Shown here: piece after piece, positions 43,329 through 49,950 of the stretch
Layout of the letters: each line of letters starts with the position of its first letter
Position numbering within the stretch: the stretch's first letter is position 1
DNA from: CAYQUO01 sp964420835
Lineage (GTDB): Bacteria; Chloroflexota; Anaerolineae; Anaerolineales; Anaerolineaceae
Direction: 5' to 3'
Assembly (NCBI GenBank): GCA_964420835.1
Contig: CAYQUO010000009.1
Location: 43,193-107,192, forward strand
Length of the DNA stretch: 64,000 nt
Translations under genes and position numbers: made by a program
The notes under the pieces: generated by a model
What the model was told of the DNA's origin: nothing
Database searches by the model: none
The model's input: the letters and a program-made list of their open reading frames with translations, nothing else

Positions 43329-44432
43329 TTACGCCTGGTTCTTTACCTCCTGGTACACCTCGCGAAAGGCGTGGATGAATTTCTGGTTATCCCCTGGCTG
43401 GCCGACGGTGACCCGGAAAAACCCCTTCCCTATCAAGTTTCCGTAAACGGGCCTGACAAAGATGCCCTTTTTGATCATCCGGGCACGAATCTCGGCGCCC
43501 GTTAGACCAAGAGAGTCAGCGTCGATGAGAATGAAGTTGCCTTCGGAGGGGTAAGCCCAGATGCCGGGAAGGCTGTTCAATTCTTTGCGGATATATTCCC
43601 TTCCCTGGATTACAACCTGGCGTTTATGTTCAAGGTCGGCTTCGTCATTCAATTGTGCGAGAGCTCCAGCCAGGGTGAGGAGGCTGACATTCCAGGGGAT
43701 TTTTATCCGGTTGAGAAAACCGGCGAGTTCCTCGCTGCAAAAGAGGTACCCCAGACGCAAGCCGGCGACTCCGAATGCCTTGGAAAAGGTGCGGTTCACC
43801 ATGAGGTTGGGATATTTAAGCACCAGGTCGGCATTTGTCCGCGGATGCTCCATCAGTTCATAATATGCCTCGTCGAAGAAGGTGGGGATACCGGTTTCCA
43901 GAACCCGAATGAGGTCTTCGCGGGAGGTGAGAGTGCCTGAGGGATTGTTGGGGGAACAGATGAACATCAGTTTCGTGCGCTGTGTCACCGACTCCAGCAT
44001 CCGGTTGATATTGAAATCATAATGGGTGTGGGTTGGGATTTTGACCGGCACACCACCATTAACCCGAACACGTGCTTCGTACATGGCAAAGCTCGGGTCG
44101 GGCATTATTGCCTCTTCGCCCGGGGCTACAAAGGAACGAATGACAATGTCGATCAGGTCTGTGGAGCCGTTGCCGAGGACAACATTGTCAGCCTGCAATC
44201 CGGCTTTTTGCGCCAGTTTTTTGCGCAGGTCAGGCCCTGAGCCAGGGTAGTAGTTCCCCTGGCGGGCGGCCTGGAGAATGGCCTGGATCACTTTTTCGCC
44301 CGGGGGAACAAGGTTCTCATTGGACATCAGGCGGAGGATCTCCGGGTTCTCCCAAGCCTCATCCATGTGGCGGGCACTGTATGGTTCTGCGGTCTGCAGC
44401 CATGGGACCAAGTAGTCGGTGGTTGGTTTCAT
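43329..44432 (-). CDS. PLP-dependent aminotransferase, HisC-like
   Basis: A 367-residue fold-type I aminotransferase. LSNENLVPPGEKV, GNGSTDLIDIVI, FICSPNNPSGT and the PLP-lysine motif NRTFSKAFGVAGLRLGYL match the histidinol-phosphate aminotransferase group, as does YGNLIGKGFFRVTVG. It is not next to other his genes, and its GntR-linked context argues for a catabolic role on an amino acid or amino-alcohol phosphate. Last gene of the minus-strand unit. Confidence 0.85.
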   Translation of the reverse strand: MKPTTDYLVPWLQTAEPYSARHMDEAWENPEILRLMSNENLVPPGEKVIQAILQAARQGNYYPGSGPDLRKKLAQKAGLQADNVVLGNGSTDLIDIVIRSFVAPGEEAIMPDPSFAMYEARVRVNGGVPVKIPTHTHYDFNINRMLESVTQRTKLMFICSPNNPSGTLTSREDLIRVLETGIPTFFDEAYYELMEHPRTNADLVLKYPNLMVNRTFSKAFGVAGLRLGYLFCSEELAGFLNRIKIPWNVSLLTLAGALAQLNDEADLEHKRQVVIQGREYIRKELNSLPGIWAYPSEGNFILIDADSLGLTGAEIRARMIKKGIFVRPVYGNLIGKGFFRVTVGQPGDNQKFIHAFREVYQEVKNQA

Positions 44433-44456
44433 GATTATTATTTTCTCCGTGTTTTA

Positions 44457-45248
44457 TCAGGCTTCCTTCTTTGCCTGCGGGTTGAGTGAATCGACGATTT
44501 TTCGAGCCACGGCGGGGTTGTCGCCCATGATGCCGTCGGTCTTCAGGTCAATGACCTGTTTTATCTCAGCCGGGGTAAAGGGATTCCAAGTCCACAAGGC
44601 GATGCCCGCCTGGTGAAGGCCGTCGGCATGCCCGGGTTTAATGGTGTGAAAATCTGACAACAGGATGGGCGAGTTGACTTCAGCCGCCTGCTGTATGGCG
44701 TCCTGAAGGTCGAATGGAGAGTCATCCGGCAGGCGCTCGCGAGTGATGAGCAGTTCAGGGCAGAGGCGGCGGGCGGCGGCAGCGGCTTGGGGAAAATATG
44801 AGGAGATGCTGGCCCATTCAAAGGCCTTGTATTTTTTAAACAGTTCCATTAACTTCTCTGCAATAATGACTGACCGGGCAGCCTCACCGCCTTTGATCTC
44901 GAAACAGACGAGGATGCCGGCGTCCTTTGCCAGTTGGAAGGTCTCCTCTGTCGTCGGGATGCGGGTTCCCGGCACCTTGGGCTGGAAGTGAAAGCCGGCG
45001 TCCAGGCTTTGCAATTCCTCCAGGGTGTGATCATGCACAAAACCGGTTCCATTGGTGGTGCGTTCAAGGCGGTGGTCATGGATCATCACCAGTTGCCCAT
45101 CGCGGGTGAGGTTGATGTCAACCTCAAGCATGTCCGCGCCGGCTTCAATTGCCTTCTGGTAGGCAAGGAGGGTGTTTTCAGGGGCAACAAGGGAGTAGCC
45201 GCGATGGGCAATGACGAGGGGTTTTTGAGGGCAGATCCAGCGGTTCAT
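44457..45248 (-). CDS. glycerophosphodiester phosphodiesterase family protein (copy 1)
   Basis: A 263-residue GDPD-fold protein. Catalytic motifs are intact: HRGYSLVAPENTL, EVDINLTRDGQLVMIHDH and the later CFEIKG. GDPD enzymes cleave glycerophosphodiesters to an alcohol plus glycerol 3-phosphate. ATG 45248 is chosen because TTGGAG lies seven bases away; starts at 45254 and 45281 are less well placed. No signal peptide, so it is cytoplasmic. Paralogue of the gene just upstream. Confidence 0.88.
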   Translation of the reverse strand: MNRWICPQKPLVIAHRGYSLVAPENTLLAYQKAIEAGADMLEVDINLTRDGQLVMIHDHRLERTTNGTGFVHDHTLEELQSLDAGFHFQPKVPGTRIPTTEETFQLAKDAGILVCFEIKGGEAARSVIIAEKLMELFKKYKAFEWASISSYFPQAAAAARRLCPELLITRERLPDDSPFDLQDAIQQAAEVNSPILLSDFHTIKPGHADGLHQAGIALWTWNPFTPAEIKQVIDLKTDGIMGDNPAVARKIVDSLNPQAKKEA

Positions 45249-45265
45249 TTGCATGCTCCAATAAT

Positions 45266-46048
45266 TCAGTTTGAGGGGCAAAGCTGGTTGACCAGTTTTA
45301 CTGCCAGGACGGGATCATCGCCCATGACGCCATCGGCTCCCGTTTTAATTGCCGGGACGATCTCCTCTTCCACCGTGGTGGGCCAGGCCCAGAGGGCAAT
45401 GCCAGCTTCACGGAAGTGTTGCAACAAATCCGGATAGAGATAGCGGTAATGGATCTGGAGCACATTGGCCCCCAGATCGGTTGCCTGGCGGAGCGCCTCG
45501 TTGATATCCGGCTCAACGTCATCCGGGATCCGCTCCGGGGCGAGCATCAACTGGGGCGCCAGTTCCCGGGCTTTCGCCAGGGATTCATGGAAGTAGGAGG
45601 ACATGAAAGCCCATTCGAAGGCATCCGCCTTGCGAAAGGCTTCAACCAGGCGGGTCGAAATCTGGGTGCCACGCATGGGGTTGCCTCCTTTGACCTCGAA
45701 GCACATGAACATACCGGTCTTTTTGGCGAACGCCAGGGCTTCCTCGAGGGTTGGGATCTTCTCACCCGCAAACCTGGGGTGAAACCAGGAGCCTGCATCC
45801 GCCTTGCGGATTTCCTCCAGGGTGTAGTCGTGTACCATTCCCTTGAGATCGGTCGTTCGGCCAAGAAACCAGTCGTGGACGATGACGAGATGGCCGTCCC
45901 TGGTAATATTCACATCCGTTTCGATCATCTCCGCACCGGCTTCATGTGCCAGTTCGTAGGCGGTCAGGGTATTTTCAGGAGCCGCGACACCGTGGCCGCG
46001 ATGAGCGATGATCAATGGGCGTTTTGGTCTGATCCATGGATTGAACAA
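45266..46048 (-). CDS. glycerophosphodiester phosphodiesterase family protein (copy 2)
   Basis: A 260-residue cytoplasmic GDPD-fold protein with motifs HRGHGVAAPENTL, ETDVNITRDGHLVIVHDW and CFEVKGG. It aligns along its length with the downstream copy (AHRG, EVKG, SSYF, MGDDP/NPAVA), so the two arose by duplication but have diverged considerably. It is the first gene of the transcript that starts at the third GntR-operator promoter. Confidence 0.88.
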   Translation of the reverse strand: MFNPWIRPKRPLIIAHRGHGVAAPENTLTAYELAHEAGAEMIETDVNITRDGHLVIVHDWFLGRTTDLKGMVHDYTLEEIRKADAGSWFHPRFAGEKIPTLEEALAFAKKTGMFMCFEVKGGNPMRGTQISTRLVEAFRKADAFEWAFMSSYFHESLAKARELAPQLMLAPERIPDDVEPDINEALRQATDLGANVLQIHYRYLYPDLLQHFREAGIALWAWPTTVEEEIVPAIKTGADGVMGDDPVLAVKLVNQLCPSN

Positions 46049-46090
46049 TATGCACCTCCGGTTATTTTGAGGTAAAAAACAGGTTTTATA

Positions 46091-46104
46091 ATGGTATTAA
46101 CCAC
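46091..46104. promoter_or_regulatory. predicted GntR operator, GDPD promoter
   Basis: ATGGTATTAACCAC, differing from the operator at 40985 by one base. It spans about +1 to +15 of the predicted transcript, matching the arrangement at the other two sites. Confidence 0.7.
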
Positions 46105-46111
46105 CTTACCT

Positions 46112-46139
46112 ATTATAAATGCATCAGATGGAATGTCAA
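46112..46139 (-). promoter_or_regulatory. promoter of the GDPD-aminotransferase operon
   Basis: On the minus strand, TTGACA (46139-46134) and TATAAT (46117-46112), both perfect, with a 16-bp spacer. Start near 46105; leader of about 57 bases. Confidence 0.82.
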
Positions 46140-46316
46140 GATGCAGGGCTGCCGAAAGCGAACCTGTTTGCAGGAGTATGAATGACGAGCCCGGCGCCTG
46201 AGGTTTTCGAGGATAAAAAAACCATTAAGGCACCGTATAATAGATTGTTGATTATTGGGGGCCTTAAAACCAGTAATTAATTGCATTGGGTTTTGTTTGC
46301 CTTGACGAGGGTGAGC

Positions 46317-47489
46317 ATGAAATCATTGATCATGGATGGCGTGGATGTCACGAAAGACCTGCTGGTGTTTGCAAGGGACCTGATTCAGATAAAAAGCTAT
46401 TCAGGGCAGGAAGAACAGATCGCCCGGTTTATTGCCAGAAAAATGGGAAACCTGGATTTTGATGAGGTCCAAATCGATCGTTTTGGGAATGTACTGGGCC
46501 GGATGGGCGATGGCGTGAAGAGACTGCTCTTCGATTCCCACATGGACACTGTGGAGGTTACGGATGAGGCACTTTGGGATGTGCCACCTTTCAGCGGGGA
46601 GATTGTTGATGGGTATTTATGGGGGCGTGGTTCTGCGGACATGAAATCAAGTATTGCGGCATCCATCTACGCGGCAGCCATTGCGAAAAGCAATGGAATG
46701 CTTGAAGGCAGAACAATTTATGTTTCTTGCACAGTGGATGAAGAATATTGTGATGGTGAAGCCCTGGGCCTTATGCTGAAAGAACTCCATGTGGACCCCG
46801 ATTATGCTGTGATATGCGAACCATCCTCGAACATGATCGTGCTTGGTCATAAGGGAAAAGCCCAGGTCATCATCCAAACCCGGGGCATCTCCGCACACGG
46901 CTCTGCGCCGGAAAATGGCGTAAACGCCATTTACGAGATGGCCGAGATCATCCAGCGGGTAGAACGCACGAACCAGGAACTCATGCGCAGGGGAGGCAGC
47001 ACAGGAACCCTGGTAATGTCACAAATCTCCAGCACCAGTGTGTCCTTGAATGCCGTGCCGTCTGCCTGCCAGGCGTATCTGGACCGGCGCATGGGTGTGG
47101 GCGAAACCGAAGAGATGATCCGTGAAGAGATGGATCATCTTGTTGAGGGAAAAAATGCCTCATGGGAAATTGGCACCCTTTATCGGCGTACCTGGAGGGA
47201 CGAGCCTTTGGTGTATCGTCCGTTCCATCCGGCCTGGAAGATCGATGTGGGTCATCCGCTTACCCGGATGTTGAGCGAGGCATATAGCGGGTGTTTCGGG
47301 AAGCCTCCCGAGAGTTATGAGTATTGGGATTTCAGCACGAACGCCGTTGCACTGATCCGGGCAGGCATCCCGACCATAGGGTTCGGGCCCGGGGAACACA
47401 AACTGGCCCACATGCGTAACGAGAAATGCGCGATCGACCAGATTGTGGATGCCTGTGAGGTCTATAAACGGCTGATCAGCCTCCTGTGA
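46317..47489 (+). CDS. M20-family metallopeptidase/amidohydrolase (YgeY-like)
   Basis: A 390-residue M20 hydrolase. Metal-site motifs are visible: FDSHMDTVEV, GRGSADMKSSIAA, VDEEYCDGEA with the catalytic Glu, and C-terminal FGPGEHKLAHMRNE. The start FARDLIQIKSYSGQEEQIARFI resembles the YgeY group, which acts on carbamoyl or acyl amino-acid type substrates; the substrate here is unknown. ATG 46317 has GAGG upstream. A TATAAT at 46236 may be its promoter, with no operator copy seen. Confidence 0.85.
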   Translation: MKSLIMDGVDVTKDLLVFARDLIQIKSYSGQEEQIARFIARKMGNLDFDEVQIDRFGNVLGRMGDGVKRLLFDSHMDTVEVTDEALWDVPPFSGEIVDGYLWGRGSADMKSSIAASIYAAAIAKSNGMLEGRTIYVSCTVDEEYCDGEALGLMLKELHVDPDYAVICEPSSNMIVLGHKGKAQVIIQTRGISAHGSAPENGVNAIYEMAEIIQRVERTNQELMRRGGSTGTLVMSQISSTSVSLNAVPSACQAYLDRRMGVGETEEMIREEMDHLVEGKNASWEIGTLYRRTWRDEPLVYRPFHPAWKIDVGHPLTRMLSEAYSGCFGKPPESYEYWDFSTNAVALIRAGIPTIGFGPGEHKLAHMRNEKCAIDQIVDACEVYKRLISLL

Positions 47490-47491
47490 TG

Positions 47492-47689
47492 GCGGAGGGG
47501 CTCGAACCCACGAACCTTCGCGGAGCACCCCTGAAGGGGCGGGAGGTGAACGGAAGGAAAAATCCTGCCGTTTGGCAGGATCTGGATGGTGGGCGCGGAG
47601 GGGCTCGAACCCACGAACCTTCGCGGAGCACCCCTGAAGGGGCGGGAGGTGAACGGAAGGAAAAATCCTGCCGTTTGGCAGGATCTGGA

Positions 47690-47697
<8 letters not shown>
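47492..47697. repeat. two identical 103-bp tandem repeats derived from tRNA-Val 3' end plus terminator
   Basis: The unit runs 47492-47594 and 47595-47697 with no difference between copies, and its first 26 bases occur a third time inside the intact tRNA-Val gene (47698-47723). Read on the minus strand, each unit is the tRNA T-arm and acceptor 3' half, a terminator hairpin (ATCCTGCC, loop, GGCAGGAT, then T-run; centred at 47673 and 47570), and a further CCCC/GGGG hairpin. Copy 1 lacks part of the acceptor end. This is a duplication of the tRNA 3' end with its terminator. Confidence 0.92.
47661..47684 (-). terminator. tRNA-Val terminator (within tandem repeat)
   Basis: On the minus strand ATCCTGCC pairs with GGCAGGAT, followed by a T-run, 6 bases after the encoded CCA. 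An identical copy, one repeat unit further, is at 47558-47581. Confidence 0.82.
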
Positions 47698-47767
<70 letters not shown>

Positions 47768-47779
47768 GAGTATGTTCTG

Positions 47780-47808
47780 ATTATAGCAGATGGACAGGCC
47801 TTGTGCAA
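47780..47808 (-). promoter_or_regulatory. promoter of tRNA-Val
   Basis: On the minus strand, TTGCAC (47808-47803) and TATAAT (47785-47780) with a 17-bp spacer, 12 bases before the mature tRNA 5' end. Confidence 0.75.
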
Positions 47809-47971
47809 GCAATGCAGGGTGGAATGCAATCAAGGCAGGGATTTGAAAACCATCACGATGCCATAACCCGGCGAGTTCAGTTATGTAAGGAACGTTTCTT
47901 GCACCTTCGAGATCTATTGAAAGAGGATTGATCTGTCACAATACATCCTGTTGAAATTAACCGGAATGGAA

Positions 47972-48000
47972 TTGCAAAATCGATTTGATGACTGTACAAT
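47972..48000 (+). promoter_or_regulatory. promoter of the Pro/Thr-linker lipoprotein gene
   Basis: TTGCAA (47972-47977) and TACAAT (47995-48000) with a 17-bp spacer; start near 48007 and a GGGAG ribosome site before ATG 48031. Between the tRNA promoter and this one (47809-47971) nothing else was recognised. Confidence 0.65.
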
Positions 48001-48030
48001 GGATTATCAGGTCATTGCCGGGAGATTTGA

Positions 48031-49113
48031 ATGCGAAGGGAACAGACCATGAATAGACGAATCCTTACCCTTGTCAACCTAATTGCCATTTGCCTGGCAA
48101 CGGCATCCTGCGGGATTCTGCCAGAGATCCAGGATTCCTCGGAAGCAAAATACCTGGTGGCGACGAACGAAGCATTGGAGCAGACCCTGTCTGCGCTGGA
48201 AGCCCAGGGCACCAAACAGGCTGAACAAGCCGAACTGGATGCGCTGGCACAGGCCATGGCGGAAACGCCAACGCCGCTGGTGATCACGGCAACCTCTGAG
48301 CCCACTCTCCCTCCAACGCCTACACTTCCAGCGGAAGATACCCCGACCCCGCTGCCACCGACACCGGATGCGGTCATGTTGACCAACCAAATGCAGGCTC
48401 GAATACGGGCGGCCAATGTGCTGGCATTTGATCTTCCGGATGAGGATGGGCGGTTGCTGCCCCGGATGGGGCATGTGCTGGATGGCATGGGATTCTCGGG
48501 TGGGCTGGTTGTGAATGCCGGCGACTCACTGGGCACCTTCGACAGGCACCTGCGCAATTCCACCTGGGACCTGGTGATCCTCAGCGTTGAAAGCAGACAA
48601 ACGGTGCAATTGGGCAAGTTGGGCCTAGCGGAGCCACTTATGAATCACGTCAGCAACGGTGGGGCGCTGATCGTTGAAACCTGGAACCTGGACGAAGACC
48701 AGTCTTCCACAGCCGGTTTTCTGATGAGCCTGTGCAATGCCCGGGTGGAGAAAGACTGGCACCGGCCGGAAGGCACCTACAATCCCATGTTATTCGCCAT
48801 CCAGGCACGAGACCAGGACAGCCCGATCTTCAACAAGCCGAACCGGATCAACCTGCCTATTGGCCCGACTGTTTTTTGGAAAGGGGATGCCGGGGACCTG
48901 ATCGCTGTGCAACCGGATGGTGGTTCCCAGATCCTTGCCGGGCTTGCCGGGAGCAACATCCATAACTATGGGTATATCACCTCCTGCAACAAGGGCAAGT
49001 TCATCCTGCAGACCTTCTCAAGCCATGATTATCCTCTTTTTGAAACGGTGCACCTGTACCAGAATTACATCGATTATGTGCTGACAAATCGATTTAATGA
49101 AATCGCTGACTGA
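48031..49113 (+). CDS. secreted lipoprotein with Pro/Thr-rich linker (hypothetical)
   Basis: A 360-residue lipoprotein: signal peptide ending TASC, a helical segment, a TPTP-rich linker (about 85-120), then a domain of about 230 residues containing NVLAFDLPDEDGRLLPRMG, NSTWDLVILSVESRQ and NGGALIVETWNLDE. The VIL..E and GGALIVE strands suggest a Rossmann-like or glutamine-amidotransferase-like fold, without the catalytic Cys. Function unknown. ATG 48031 has GGGAG six bases away; ATG 48049 is an alternative. The domain ends with QTFSSHDYP, as in some cell-surface sensors. Confidence 0.72.
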   Translation: MRREQTMNRRILTLVNLIAICLATASCGILPEIQDSSEAKYLVATNEALEQTLSALEAQGTKQAEQAELDALAQAMAETPTPLVITATSEPTLPPTPTLPAEDTPTPLPPTPDAVMLTNQMQARIRAANVLAFDLPDEDGRLLPRMGHVLDGMGFSGGLVVNAGDSLGTFDRHLRNSTWDLVILSVESRQTVQLGKLGLAEPLMNHVSNGGALIVETWNLDEDQSSTAGFLMSLCNARVEKDWHRPEGTYNPMLFAIQARDQDSPIFNKPNRINLPIGPTVFWKGDAGDLIAVQPDGGSQILAGLAGSNIHNYGYITSCNKGKFILQTFSSHDYPLFETVHLYQNYIDYVLTNRFNEIAD

Positions 49114-49149
49114 CCCCTTCGAAGGAAGTCTGAAAAACAGGATGGAATC

Positions 49150-49188
49150 GCCCCCCACGCACTGGACAGCGGGGGGGCATTATTTTAA
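49150..49188 (+). terminator. terminator after the Pro/Thr-linker lipoprotein gene
   Basis: GCCCCCC (49150-49156) pairs with GGGGGGC (49172-49178), followed by an AT-rich stretch ending in TTTT. It lies between convergent genes, so it may act on both. Confidence 0.7.
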
Positions 49189-49215
49189 GATGCCGGATGT
49201 CACGCTGGCTTTACA

Positions 49216-49950
49216 TTATTCAGAAAGTTCGATGTAGATGCGCTTGTTAATACGCCCTTTGCTCTTGTAATCCGTTACCCGAACCTTGCCGACTTCACTT
49301 GTATTGGCTACATGGGTGCCACCATCCGCCTGCAGATCGAGCCCCACCAACTCCACCGTACGAACCTCGGGGATGCTGGCAGGCAGGAGATTGATTTTGG
49401 TTCGGATCAGGTCCGGGATTTGGAAGGCCTCCTCGCGCGGCAGAATGGCCACCCTGACCGGACGGGCTTGCAGCACCTCCTGGTTGACGGATTGCTCAAT
49501 AACGCTTACCAGGTCACTGTGGAGGGTCTCGAATTCAAAATCCATGCGACCTTTTAATGGCTCCATGTCGCCACCGGTGACCAGGGCGTTGTAATCCCTA
49601 TTAACAACCCCGCAGAGGATGTGCAGGGCGGTATGCGTGCGCATGAGGCGGTAACGGTGCTCCCAATCGATTCTCCCTGATACAGTAGTTCCAGGTAATG
49701 GCAACGGGTGCGGGCCTTCCAGGCGATGCCAGATTTCCCCTCCCTTTTTTTGCACCCGGGTCACCTGCCATGCCTTTCCGGGCGAGGTGAGGGTGCCAGT
49801 GTCACAGGGTTGCCCGCCGCCGCCAGGGTAGAAGGCACTCCTGTCCAGGCGGACCGCCTGTTCCACGGCATCCACCTCCCATACGGCGGCATCGAATTCC
49901 TTGACATAGCTGTCTGTTTGATACAAGAGATCGGTCATCATTTGCCTCAT
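49216..49950 (-). CDS. alanyl-tRNA editing protein (AlaX-type)
   Basis: A 244-residue stand-alone editing domain. An N-terminal AlaRS-like region contains SAFYPGGGGQPCDTG; the editing site has the HxxxH motif RTHTALHIL and, where many family members have CGGTH, the sequence DGGTHVANTSEVGKVRV. It hydrolyses mischarged tRNA-Ala (Ser or Gly). Its start codon overlaps the stop of the upstream gene (ATGA), so the two are co-translated. Confidence 0.88.
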   Translation of the reverse strand: MRQMMTDLLYQTDSYVKEFDAAVWEVDAVEQAVRLDRSAFYPGGGGQPCDTGTLTSPGKAWQVTRVQKKGGEIWHRLEGPHPLPLPGTTVSGRIDWEHRYRLMRTHTALHILCGVVNRDYNALVTGGDMEPLKGRMDFEFETLHSDLVSVIEQSVNQEVLQARPVRVAILPREEAFQIPDLIRTKINLLPASIPEVRTVELVGLDLQADGGTHVANTSEVGKVRVTDYKSKGRINKRIYIELSE

